Source: Pseudomonas flexibilis (GTDB taxonomy: Bacteria; Pseudomonadota; Gammaproteobacteria; Pseudomonadales; Pseudomonadaceae). Taken from it: 64,000 nucleotides of DNA. The stretch lies in contig NZ_JRUD01000001.1 of assembly GCF_000802425.1 (NCBI RefSeq), forward strand, positions 62,001 to 126,000, given 5' to 3'. Made by a program: the position numbers and the translations under genes. The notes below the pieces were generated by a model. That model had not been told where the DNA came from and ran no database searches. It saw nothing but the letters and a program-made list of their open reading frames with translations. Below are positions 24,558-32,901 of this stretch, one piece after another (position 1 is the first letter of the stretch; each line of letters opens with the position of its first letter).

Positions 24558-27476
24558 ATGAGTCTGCCCTCCCTGGTTGCCGTCCCGGCGTCGCTGGCTG
24601 ATCTCGCCGAGCGACCGGGTGTCGCACTGCGCGCCCGTCTGGCCGAGCGAGGGCGGGCGGATGACTGGCCGGCGGCGCGCCAGGAGGCGTTCGTCCGCGC
24701 CTGCGTGGCCAGCGACTTCGTGGCCGAGCAGGTGCAGCGGGATGTCGAGGCGTTTCTGGCGCTGGCGGACTCCGGCGAGCTGGAGCGCAGCCTGCGCCCC
24801 GGCGAACTGCGCGGGCAGTTGCAGGCGCTGCTGGCCGACTGCGAGCAGGAAGACGATCTGGCCCGCCGCCTGCGACGCTTCCGCAACCGCCAGCAACTGC
24901 GCATCGTCTGGCGCGATGTGAATCGCCTGGCCGATCTCGGCGAGACCTGCCGCGACCTCTCCGACCTGGCGGACGCCTGCATCGACCTGGCCTACCGGTG
25001 GCTGTACCCGCGCCATTGCGCGCAGTTCGGCACGCCGATGGGTCGGCGCTCCGGCAAGCCGCAGCAGATGGTGATCCTCGGCATGGGCAAGCTCGGTGCC
25101 CACGAGCTGAACCTGTCCTCGGACATCGACCTGATCTTCGGTTTCCCCGAAGGCGGCGAGACCGAGGGTGTGCGCCGCTCCCTCGACAACCAGGAGTTCT
25201 TCAACCGCCTGGGCCAGCGGCTGATCAAGGCGCTGGACGCCATCACCGTGGACGGCTTCGTGTTCCGCGTCGACATGCGCCTGCGCCCCTACGGCTCGGC
25301 CGGCGCGCTGACCCTGAGCTTTGCCGCGCTGGAGCAGTACTACCAGGACCAGGGGCGCGACTGGGAGCGCTACGCGATGATCAAGGCGCGCGTGGTCGGC
25401 GGCGATCAGGTCGCCGGCGCGCACCTGCTGAAGATGCTGCAGCCGTTCGTCTATCGGCGTTACCTGGATTTCTCGGCCATCGAGGCGCTGCGCAGCATGA
25501 AGCAGCTGATCCAGCAGGAGGTGCGCCGCAAGGGCATGAGCGAGAACATCAAACTCGGCGCCGGCGGCATCCGCGAGGTGGAATTCATCGCCCAGGCCTT
25601 CCAGCTGATCCACGGCGGCCGCGACCTGAGCCTGCAGCAGCGGCCGCTGCTGCCGGTGCTGGCCGTGCTGGAGGCCGAGGGCTACCTGCCGGCTCCGGTG
25701 GTGGCCGAGCTGCGCGACGGTTACCGCTTCCTGCGCTATGTCGAGCACGCCCTGCAGGCGCTGGCCGACAAGCAGACGCAGATGCTGCCTGAGGATGCCC
25801 GCGAGCGGGCGCGGGTGGCCTTCATCATGGGCTTCGCCGACTGGCCTGCGTTCATGGCACGTCTGGAGCAATGGCGCGAACGTATCGAATGGCATTTCCG
25901 GCAGGTGATCGCCGACCCTGACGAGGAAGAGGAACAGGCCGCGGGTGGCGAGTGGCTGGCCCTGTGGCTGGGCGATCTGGAGGAGGACAGCGCCATCCGG
26001 CAACTGGCCGAGCTGGGCTTCGCCAGCCCCGAGCACGCCTGGCGACACCTGCACGACCTGCGCGGCAGCAGCCAGGTGCGCAGCATGCAGCGCCTGGGCC
26101 GCGAACGCCTGGACGCCTTCATGCCGCGCCTGCTGGCCCAGGTGGCCGAACAGGACGCCCCGGATCAGGTGCTGGAGCGCGTCATGCCGCTGGTGGCGGC
26201 GGTGGCGCGGCGCTCGGCCTACCTGGTGCTGCTCACCGAGAATCCCGGCGCGCTGACCCGGCTGCTGCAGCTGTGCGCCGCCAGCCCGCTGATCGCCGAG
26301 CAGATCGCCCGCTTCCCGTTGTTGCTCGACGAGCTGCTCAACGAAGGCCGCCTGTACAGCCCGCCGCAGGCCCCGGAGCTGGCCGCCGAGCTGCGCGAGC
26401 GGCTGATGCGCATTCCCGAGGACGACCTCGAACAGCAGATGGAGGCGCTGCGCCACTTCAAGCTGGCCCACAGCCTGCGCGTGGCCGCCTCGGAATTCGC
26501 CGGCACCCTGCCGCTGATGAAGGTCAGCGACTACCTGACCTGGCTCGCCGAGGCGATTCTCGAACAGGTGCTGGCGCTGGCCTGGCGCCACACCGTGGCC
26601 AAGCACGGCACGCCCAAGCGCGCCGACGGCAGCGACTGCGACCCGGACTTCATTATCGTGGGCTACGGCAAGGTGGGCGGCATCGAGCTGGGCCACGGCT
26701 CGGACCTGGACCTGGTGTTCATCCACGACGGCGATCCGCAGGCGGAAACCGACGGCGCCAAGCCCATCGACGGCACCCAGTTCTTCACCCGCCTGGGCCA
26801 GCGCATCATCCACCTGCTGACCACCCAGACCACGTCGGGCCAGCTCTACGAGGTTGACATGCGCCTGCGCCCCTCGGGCGACGCCGGCCTGCTGGTCAGC
26901 TCGCTGGCGGCCTTCGAACGCTACCAGCAGCAGGAAGCCTGGACCTGGGAACACCAGGCACTGGTGCGCGCCCGGGTGCTGGTCGGCAGCCCACGGGTGG
27001 CGCAGTGCTTCGAACAGGTGCGCGGGCAAGTGCTGGGGCGGGCCCGCGACCTGCAGAAACTGCAGGCGGAAGTCAGCGAAATGCGCGCCAAGATGCGCGA
27101 CAACCTGGGGACCCGGGCCACCGACGCCGGACGTGGCGAAAACGCCTTCGACCCCGCGCAGAGCTTCGATCTCAAGCAGGATGCCGGTGGTATCGTCGAT
27201 ATCGAATTTATGGTGCAATACGCGGCCCTGGCCTGGTCGCACCAGCACCCGGAGCTGCTCCGCTACACCGACAACATTCGCATTCTGGACGGCCTCGGCG
27301 CGGCCAACCTGCTGCCCGAAACGGATGTCCAGTTATTGCAGGAGGCCTACAAGGCCTACCGCGCCGCAGCCCACCGCCTGGCCCTGCAGAAACAACCCGG
27401 CAAGGTGCCGGGCGATCAGTTCCCCGATTCGCGCCGCCTGGTGCGGCGCATCTGGACGGAACTGGGACTGAACTGA
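24558..27476 (+). CDS. glnE: Bifunctional glutamine synthetase adenylyltransferase/deadenylase
   Basis: 972 residues from the ATG at 24558, which has AGAAGGAAG upstream. There are two nucleotidyltransferase halves: the N-terminal deadenylase half has MVILGMGKLGAHELNLSSDIDLIF (about 175-198) and the C-terminal adenylylase half has FIIVGYGKVGGIELGHGSDLDLVF (about 697-720), each with the G-S-x-D-x-D or S-D-I-D metal motif. Helical regulatory segments lie between. GlnE adenylylates glutamine synthetase when nitrogen is rich and removes AMP when it is poor, directed by PII protein. It is divergent from aceE and followed 52 bp later by ilvE. Confidence 0.96.
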   Translation: MSLPSLVAVPASLADLAERPGVALRARLAERGRADDWPAARQEAFVRACVASDFVAEQVQRDVEAFLALADSGELERSLRPGELRGQLQALLADCEQEDDLARRLRRFRNRQQLRIVWRDVNRLADLGETCRDLSDLADACIDLAYRWLYPRHCAQFGTPMGRRSGKPQQMVILGMGKLGAHELNLSSDIDLIFGFPEGGETEGVRRSLDNQEFFNRLGQRLIKALDAITVDGFVFRVDMRLRPYGSAGALTLSFAALEQYYQDQGRDWERYAMIKARVVGGDQVAGAHLLKMLQPFVYRRYLDFSAIEALRSMKQLIQQEVRRKGMSENIKLGAGGIREVEFIAQAFQLIHGGRDLSLQQRPLLPVLAVLEAEGYLPAPVVAELRDGYRFLRYVEHALQALADKQTQMLPEDARERARVAFIMGFADWPAFMARLEQWRERIEWHFRQVIADPDEEEEQAAGGEWLALWLGDLEEDSAIRQLAELGFASPEHAWRHLHDLRGSSQVRSMQRLGRERLDAFMPRLLAQVAEQDAPDQVLERVMPLVAAVARRSAYLVLLTENPGALTRLLQLCAASPLIAEQIARFPLLLDELLNEGRLYSPPQAPELAAELRERLMRIPEDDLEQQMEALRHFKLAHSLRVAASEFAGTLPLMKVSDYLTWLAEAILEQVLALAWRHTVAKHGTPKRADGSDCDPDFIIVGYGKVGGIELGHGSDLDLVFIHDGDPQAETDGAKPIDGTQFFTRLGQRIIHLLTTQTTSGQLYEVDMRLRPSGDAGLLVSSLAAFERYQQQEAWTWEHQALVRARVLVGSPRVAQCFEQVRGQVLGRARDLQKLQAEVSEMRAKMRDNLGTRATDAGRGENAFDPAQSFDLKQDAGGIVDIEFMVQYAALAWSHQHPELLRYTDNIRILDGLGAANLLPETDVQLLQEAYKAYRAAAHRLALQKQPGKVPGDQFPDSRRLVRRIWTELGLN

Positions 27477-27528
27477 CTTCACGCAGGCGGCCGACGGCCG
27501 CCTCACTTGACCATTGAGGAATGCAACG

Positions 27529-28452
27529 ATGTCGATGGCTGACCGCGACGGTGTGATCTGGTACGACGGCAAACTGGTGGAATGGCGCGGCGCGACCACC
27601 CATGTGCTGACCCACAGCCTGCACTACGGCATGGGTGTGTTCGAAGGCGTGCGCGCCTACGAGACCCCCCAGGGCACCGCGATCTTCCGCCTGCAGGCGC
27701 ACACCGATCGTCTGTTCGATTCGGCCCACATCATGGGCATGAAGATTCCTTACACCAAGGAAGAGATCAACGAAGCCACCAAGGCGGCGGTGCGCGAGAA
27801 CGGCCTGGCCAGCGCCTACATCCGTCCGCTGGCGTTCTACGGTTCCGAAGGCATGGGCATCCGTGCCGACAACCTGAAGGTGCATGTGATTGTCGCCGCC
27901 TGGCACTGGGGCGCCTACATGGGCGAGGAAGCGCTGGAGCGCGGCATCAAGATCCGCACCAGCTCGTTCACCCGCCACCACGTGAACATCTCCATGACCC
28001 GCGCCAAGGCCAGCGGCCACTACATCAACTCGATGCTGGCCCTGCAGGAAGCCGTTTCCGCCGGTGCCGACGAGGCGCTGCTGCTGGATCCGGAAGGCTA
28101 CGTGGCCGAGGGTTCGGGCGAGAACATCTTCCTGGTCAAGGACGGCGTGATCTACACCCCCGAGGTGACCGCCTGCCTGAACGGCATCACCCGCAACACC
28201 GTGCTGACCCTGGCCCGCGAGCTGGGCGTGGAGATCGTCGAGAAGCGCATCACCCGCGACGAGGTGTACATCGCCGACGAGGCCTTCTTCACCGGCACCG
28301 CCGCCGAAGTGACGCCGATCCGCGAACTGGACGGCCGCCAGATCGGCATCGGTCGTCGCGGCCCGGTCACCGAGAAGCTGCAGAAGGCCTACTTCGACCT
28401 GGTCACCGGCAAGACCGATGCCCACCCCGAGTGGCGCACCCTGGTCAAGTGA
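27529..28452 (+). CDS. ilvE: Branched-chain amino acid aminotransferase
   Basis: 307 residues starting at the ATG at 27529, eight bases after GAGGAA. Fold-type IV PLP aminotransferase: SLHYGMGVFEGVRAYETPQG (about 33-52), FRLQAHTDRL, the PLP lysine in SMTRAKASGHYINS (about 155-168), DEALLLDPEGYVAEGSGENIF and FFTGTAAEVTPI. It catalyses the last step of Leu, Ile and Val synthesis and the first step of their breakdown with 2-oxoglutarate. It follows glnE on the same strand, a neighbourhood shared with P. aeruginosa, and is followed by a 140-bp gap filled by an inverted-repeat element. Confidence 0.96.
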   Translation: MSMADRDGVIWYDGKLVEWRGATTHVLTHSLHYGMGVFEGVRAYETPQGTAIFRLQAHTDRLFDSAHIMGMKIPYTKEEINEATKAAVRENGLASAYIRPLAFYGSEGMGIRADNLKVHVIVAAWHWGAYMGEEALERGIKIRTSSFTRHHVNISMTRAKASGHYINSMLALQEAVSAGADEALLLDPEGYVAEGSGENIFLVKDGVIYTPEVTACLNGITRNTVLTLARELGVEIVEKRITRDEVYIADEAFFTGTAAEVTPIRELDGRQIGIGRRGPVTEKLQKAYFDLVTGKTDAHPEWRTLVK

Positions 28453-28463
28453 TTCACCAGCGC

Positions 28464-28576
28464 AGGGTGGGTTAGGCCGCAGGTCGTAACCCACCATCCG
28501 GCCCGCAGGGGCGGCCAATGGATGCCTGGCGACATCCTTGGTGGGTTACGCCGCGAGCGCGGCTGACCCACCCTAC
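28464..28576. repeat. Double hairpin element, GGGTGGGTTA type
   Basis: Two palindromic units fill the gap between ilvE and waaF. Unit 1 (28464-28495) pairs GGTGGGTTA with TAACCCACC. Unit 2 (28539-28576) pairs GGTGGGTTACGCCGC with GCGGCTGACCCACC and ends CCCTAC. The outer AGGGTGGGTTA and TGACCCACCCT also mirror each other. The element probably acts as an mRNA hairpin or is a repetitive intergenic sequence; no T-run is present. Confidence 0.7.
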
Positions 28577-28592
28577 GGGGACAATTCCTAGT

Positions 28593-29627
28593 ATGAACAT
28601 TCTGATCATCGGACCCAGCTGGGTCGGCGACATGGTGATGGCCCAGACGCTGTTCACCTGTCTCAAGCAGCAACACCCCGATTGCGCCATCGACGTGCTG
28701 GCCCCGGAGTGGAGCCGGCCGATCCTCGAGCGCATGCCCGAGGTGCGCGAGGCCCTGAGCTTTCCGCTCGGCCATGGCGTGCTGGAGCTGGCCACCCGCC
28801 GGCGTATCGGCAAGTCTCTCAAGGGGCGATACGACCAGGCGATCCTGCTGCCCAACTCGCTGAAGTCCGCCCTGGTGCCGTTCTTTGCCGGTATTCCCAG
28901 GCGCACCGGCTGGAAGGGCGAGATGCGCTATGGGCTGCTCAACGACATCCGCCTCCTCGACAAGCAGCGCTACCCGCTGATGATCGAGCGCTTCATGGCG
29001 CTGGCCTACGCGCCGGGCGCCGAGCTCCCGCAGCCCTATCCGCGCCCGTCGTTGCAGATCGACGAGGCCAGCCGCGCCGCCGCGCTGGAAAAATTCGGCC
29101 TGACCCTGGACCGTCCGGTGCTGGCGCTGTGCCCCGGCGCCGAGTTCGGCGAAGCCAAGCGCTGGCCGGCCGAGCACTACGCCAAGGTGGCGGAGGTCAA
29201 GATCCGCGAAGGCTGGCAGGTCTGGCTGTTTGGCTCGAAGAACGACCATCCCGGCGGTGAGACCATCCGCGAGCGGCTGATTCCCGGCCTGCGCGAGGAA
29301 GTCAGCAACCTGGCCGGCCAGACCTCGCTGGCCGAGGCCATCGACCTGATGTCCGCCGCCACGGCGGTGGTGTCCAACGACTCCGGGCTGATGCACGTGG
29401 CGGCGGCGCTGAATCGCCCGCTGGTGGCCGTGTACGGCTCCACCTCGCCGCAATTCACCCCGCCGCTGGCCGAGCAGGTGGAGATCGTGCGCCTGGGTCT
29501 GGAATGCAGCCCCTGCTTTGAGCGCACCTGCCGCTTCGGTCACTACGACTGCCTGCGCCAGCTCAAGCCGCGCGCGGTGATCGAGGCGCTGGATCGCCTG
29601 GTGCCGCAGCCGGTCGAGGTGAAATGA
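28593..29627 (+). CDS. waaF: ADP-heptose:LPS heptosyltransferase II
   Basis: 344 residues from the ATG at 28593 (MNILIIGPSWVGDMVMAQTL, conserved WaaF N-terminus). GT9 fold with the donor-binding segment LCPGAEFGEAKRWP (about 173-186) and VVSNDSGLMHVAAALNRP plus AVYGSTSPQFTPPL in the C-terminal half. It adds the second L-glycero-D-manno-heptose to the inner core of LPS at the cytoplasmic membrane face. It opens the core operon waaF-waaC-waaG; the waaC start codon follows its stop directly. Confidence 0.95.
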   Translation: MNILIIGPSWVGDMVMAQTLFTCLKQQHPDCAIDVLAPEWSRPILERMPEVREALSFPLGHGVLELATRRRIGKSLKGRYDQAILLPNSLKSALVPFFAGIPRRTGWKGEMRYGLLNDIRLLDKQRYPLMIERFMALAYAPGAELPQPYPRPSLQIDEASRAAALEKFGLTLDRPVLALCPGAEFGEAKRWPAEHYAKVAEVKIREGWQVWLFGSKNDHPGGETIRERLIPGLREEVSNLAGQTSLAEAIDLMSAATAVVSNDSGLMHVAAALNRPLVAVYGSTSPQFTPPLAEQVEIVRLGLECSPCFERTCRFGHYDCLRQLKPRAVIEALDRLVPQPVEVK

Positions 29628-30623
29628 GTGAAGGTGCTGCTGATCAAGACGTCGTCCATGGGCGACGTCATCCACACCCTGCCGGCGCTCACCGATGCCG
29701 CGCGCGCCATTCCCGGCATCCGCTTCGACTGGGTGGTTGAGGAGGGCTTCGCCGAGATTCCCGCCTGGCACCCGGCGGTGGAGCAGGTGATCCCGGTAGC
29801 GATTCGCCGCTGGCGCAAGAACCTGTGGAAAACCTTAAAGAATGGCGAGTGGCGCCAGTTCAAGCAGCGCCTGCGTGAGGGCGACTACGACCTGGTGATC
29901 GATGCCCAGGGCCTGCTGAAAAGCGCCTGGCTGACCCGTTACTGTCGCGCGCCGGTGGCCGGCCTGGACCGTGACTCAGCCCGCGAGCCGCTGGCCAGCC
30001 GCTTCTACGACCGCACCTTCCACGTGCCGAAGGAACAGCACGCCCTGGAACGAGTACGCCAGCTGTTCGCCCAGGCGCTGGGTTATCCGCTGCCCGACTC
30101 GATCGGCGACTATGGTCTGGACCGCGCCGCGCTGGCCGAGTCGTCCGCTACCCCCTACATCGTGTTCCTGCATGGCACCACCTGGTCCAGCAAGCACTGG
30201 CCGGAAGCCGACTGGCGTGCCCTGGCCGAGCGCCTGAGCGCCGACGGCTGGGCGATCCGCCTGCCGTGGGGCAACCCCGGCGAAAAGGCCCGCGCCGAAC
30301 GCATCGCCGCCGGTCTGCCCGGCGTCGAGGTGCTGCCCAGGCTGAACATTGTCGGCGTCGCCCGCGTACTGGCCGGCGCCCGCGCCTGCGTGGCGGTGGA
30401 CACCGGCCTCGGCCACCTGGCCGCGGCGCTGGATGTGCCGAGCATCTCCCTCTACGGCCCGACCCGCCCCGGCCGCGTCGGCGCCTACGGCAAGGGTCAG
30501 GTGCACCTGTGCGCCAGCGGGCCGAACGCCGGCAGCGGCGACCGCGACAAGCCCTGTTTCGAGGGGCTGGATGCGGTGCGCGTGTATCCCGAATTGCAGC
30601 GCCTGTTGGCGGAGAACCCCTGA
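29628..30623 (+). CDS. waaC: LPS heptosyltransferase I
   Basis: 331 residues. The start is a GTG immediately after the waaF stop, with GAGGTGAAA upstream; the protein begins MKVLLIKTSSMGDVIHTLPA, the invariant WaaC start. GT9 features: LVIDAQGLLKSAW (about 85-97), LHGTTWSSKHWPEADW (about 181-196), VDTGLGHLAAALDVPSISLYGPTRPGRVGAYG. It transfers the first heptose to Kdo of the inner core. Its stop abuts the waaG start, so waaF-waaC-waaG are translationally coupled. Confidence 0.95.
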   Translation: MKVLLIKTSSMGDVIHTLPALTDAARAIPGIRFDWVVEEGFAEIPAWHPAVEQVIPVAIRRWRKNLWKTLKNGEWRQFKQRLREGDYDLVIDAQGLLKSAWLTRYCRAPVAGLDRDSAREPLASRFYDRTFHVPKEQHALERVRQLFAQALGYPLPDSIGDYGLDRAALAESSATPYIVFLHGTTWSSKHWPEADWRALAERLSADGWAIRLPWGNPGEKARAERIAAGLPGVEVLPRLNIVGVARVLAGARACVAVDTGLGHLAAALDVPSISLYGPTRPGRVGAYGKGQVHLCASGPNAGSGDRDKPCFEGLDAVRVYPELQRLLAENP

Positions 30624-31736
30624 ATGCGCCTGGCCTTCCTGCTCTACAAGTACTTCCCGTTTGGTGGCCTGCAGCGCGACTTCCTGCGCATTGCCCTGGA
30701 ATGCCAGCGCCGTGGCCATGCCGTGCGGGTCTACTGCCTGTCCTGGGACGGCGAAGTGCCGGAAGGCTTCGAGCTGCGCCGTGTGCCGGTCAAGGCGTTC
30801 AGCAACCACAGCCGTAACCAGAAATACATCGATTGGGTATCTGCCGATCTGGCCCGCGACCCGGTGGACCGCGTGGTGGGCTTCAACAAGATGCCGGGGC
30901 TGGACGTCTATTACGCCGCCGATGGCTGTTATGCCGCCAAGATGGCCGGCAAGGGCTGGCTGAGCCGTCTTGGCGGCCGCTACCGGCATTTTTCGGAAAC
31001 CGAGCGGGCGGTGTTCACCGCCGAGGCGCAAACCCGGATCCTGATGATATCCGAGGTTCAGCAGCCGTTGTTCATCCGGCATTACGGCACCCCCGCCGAG
31101 CGCTTTCACCTGCTGCCTCCGGGCATCTCACCGGATCGGCGGGCGCCAGACAATGCCGCAGCGCTCCGCGCGCAGCTGCGGGAGGAGTTTGGCTGCGGCC
31201 AGAACGATCTGCTGGTTCTTCAGCTTGGCTCAGGGTTCAAGACCAAGGGGCTGGACCGCAGCCTGGCAGCACTGGCTGCGTTACCCGAGTCGTTGCGGGC
31301 GCGCACCCGGTTGCTGGTGATCGGCCAGGACAATCCCAAGGCGTTCCAGGTCCAGGCGGCCCAGCTGGGCATTGCCGAGCGGGTGCAGTTCCTCGGTGGG
31401 CGCAGCGATGTGCCGCGCTTCCTGCTCGGCGCCGACCTGCTGATTCACCCTGCCTACCACGAGAACACCGGTACCGCGCTGCTGGAGGCGCTGGTCGCCG
31501 GGCTGCCGGTACTGGTTACCGATGTCTGCGGTTACGCCCACTACATTGCCGAGGCAGACGCCGGCCGGGTGCTGCCCAGCCCCTTCCAGCAGGCGCAATT
31601 GAATCAGTGCCTGGCGCAGATGCTGGAGGATGATCAGGCTCGTCAGCGCTGGTCGGCCAATGGCCTGAGCTACGCGGACAGCGCAGATCTTTATTCGATG
31701 CCGCAGCGTGCGGCGGATGTGATTCTCGCCGATTGA
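30624..31736 (+). CDS. waaG: LPS core glucosyltransferase WaaG (GT4)
   Basis: 370 residues, beginning MRLAFLLYKYFPFGGLQRDFLR, the characteristic WaaG N-terminus with the acceptor-side glycine-rich loop. The nucleotide-sugar half contains LVLQLGSGFKTKGLDRSL (about 197) and the retaining-GT4 motif E-N-T-G-T-A-L-L-E (about 288-296) after HPAYH. In Pseudomonas, WaaG adds a hexosamine (GalN) residue to heptose II of the core, in enterics glucose; the sugar cannot be read from sequence. It ends the tightly packed waaF-waaC-waaG unit; a 331-bp gap then separates it from waaP. Confidence 0.92.
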   Translation: MRLAFLLYKYFPFGGLQRDFLRIALECQRRGHAVRVYCLSWDGEVPEGFELRRVPVKAFSNHSRNQKYIDWVSADLARDPVDRVVGFNKMPGLDVYYAADGCYAAKMAGKGWLSRLGGRYRHFSETERAVFTAEAQTRILMISEVQQPLFIRHYGTPAERFHLLPPGISPDRRAPDNAAALRAQLREEFGCGQNDLLVLQLGSGFKTKGLDRSLAALAALPESLRARTRLLVIGQDNPKAFQVQAAQLGIAERVQFLGGRSDVPRFLLGADLLIHPAYHENTGTALLEALVAGLPVLVTDVCGYAHYIAEADAGRVLPSPFQQAQLNQCLAQMLEDDQARQRWSANGLSYADSADLYSMPQRAADVILAD

Positions 31737-32067
31737 GCCACAACCGGGCCCGCGCAATGCGGGCTCGACTGAACGCCCCGCTTTCTCCCTGCCCGGTCAA
31801 GCGGCCCGCCAGGCATCTTATTGCTTCGTTTCGTGCCCGGCTTCACGTGCGCATGCTCCCTGCTGGACTTTAATCGGCAATCGACCAGATGGGGCGCGTG
31901 CGTCTGCCGGTGCCCTATGTGTCTGACTCGCTCACAGGAAGTGGCGGCGGTCAATTCTGTATCGCAGTGTGGTGCGGTGTATCATTGGTCGCCTTTACAT
32001 CGAACTTCCCATCAAATCGCCTGGTCTAGGCTTGGCTATACGCAGGGGAGTGCTGATCAGGAGGTGG
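31737..32067 (+). other. 331-bp gap between waaG and waaP
   Basis: No gene was found here. It begins with a small hairpin, GCCCGC (31748-31753) pairing with GCGGGC (31759-31764) without a T-run. TATCAT at 31980-31985 could be a -10 element for a separate waaP promoter, but no good -35 is visible. AGGAGG just before 32068 is the waaP ribosome site. Composition is less GC-rich than the flanks. Confidence 0.5.
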
Positions 32068-32889
32068 ATGTTGGCAGACATTTTTCTTGCCGAGCCCTTG
32101 AACAACCTATGGGCCGGCAAGGACCCGTTCGTTGCAGTCGAGGCGCTGGACGGTCCCGTTTATAGGCAGAAGGAAGGCCGAGTAGTGTTCCGTGTGGAGC
32201 TCGATGGGGCGGCTTACTTCGTCAAGATCCATCGCGGCATCGGCTGGCGGGAAATCTTCAAGAATCTGCTGAGCTTCCGGTTGCCGGTGCTCGGGGCCCG
32301 CCAGGAACTGTTGGCCATCCGCTGCCTGGAGCAGGCCGGCATCCCGACCCTGAAGCCCGTCGGCTACGGGCGTCGCGGGCTCAATCCTGCACGTCAGCAT
32401 TCCTTTCTGATTACCGAAGAGCTGGCTCCGACCATCAGCCTCGAAGACTACTGCCAGGATTGGGAGCGTACGCCTCCGCCCCTGCCGCTCAAGCGGGCGC
32501 TGATTGACCGGGTGGCGGATACGCTGCGTGGCATGCACGGGGCGGGGCTCAATCACCGCGACTGCTACCTGTGCCACTTCCTGCTGCACACGGACTGTCC
32601 ACCTGCCCCAGACAATCTGCGCCTGTCGGTGATCGATTTGCACCGCTCCCAGGTGCGCAGCCGGGTTCCACTGCGCTGGCGCGACAAGGACCTGGCCGGG
32701 CTGTACTTCTCTGCCTTGCACATCGGGCTGACGCGCAATGATAAGCTGCGCTTCCTCAAGCGCTACTTTCGCCAGCCGTTACGCGACATCCTGATCCGGG
32801 AGGCCAGCCTGCTCAGTTGGCTGGAGCGCAAGGCGGCTCGTTTGCTGGAGCGGTATCGGCGAAAATACGCACCCGGTGTTCAGACATAA
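32068..32889 (+). CDS. waaP: LPS core heptose(I) kinase WaaP
   Basis: 273 residues from the ATG at 32068, which follows AGGAGG closely; the next codon, TTG, could also initiate. The sequence tracks P. aeruginosa WaaP throughout: EPLNNLWAGKDPFVAVEAL, YFVKIHRGIGW with the ATP-binding Lys near 53, PVLGARQE, ARQHSFLITEELAPT, the catalytic loop NHRDCYLCHFLL (Asp 165) and LSVIDLHRSQVR. It phosphorylates O4 of heptose I; in P. aeruginosa this phosphate is needed for outer-membrane integrity and WaaP is essential. It is followed after 12 bp by a second kinase gene. Confidence 0.94.
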   Translation: MLADIFLAEPLNNLWAGKDPFVAVEALDGPVYRQKEGRVVFRVELDGAAYFVKIHRGIGWREIFKNLLSFRLPVLGARQELLAIRCLEQAGIPTLKPVGYGRRGLNPARQHSFLITEELAPTISLEDYCQDWERTPPPLPLKRALIDRVADTLRGMHGAGLNHRDCYLCHFLLHTDCPPAPDNLRLSVIDLHRSQVRSRVPLRWRDKDLAGLYFSALHIGLTRNDKLRFLKRYFRQPLRDILIREASLLSWLERKAARLLERYRRKYAPGVQT

Positions 32890-32901
32890 GGTTGTTGTCC
32901 A

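Noticed and set aside
24153-27248. A 1031-codon open frame on the minus strand over glnE
   Set aside because: Antisense shadow of glnE; low-complexity Gln/Ala/Gly-rich translation.
31930-31960. Possible ops/JUMPstart antitermination element before waaP
   Set aside because: GGCGGTCA differs from the GGCGGTAG core and no RfaH-type leader context is visible.
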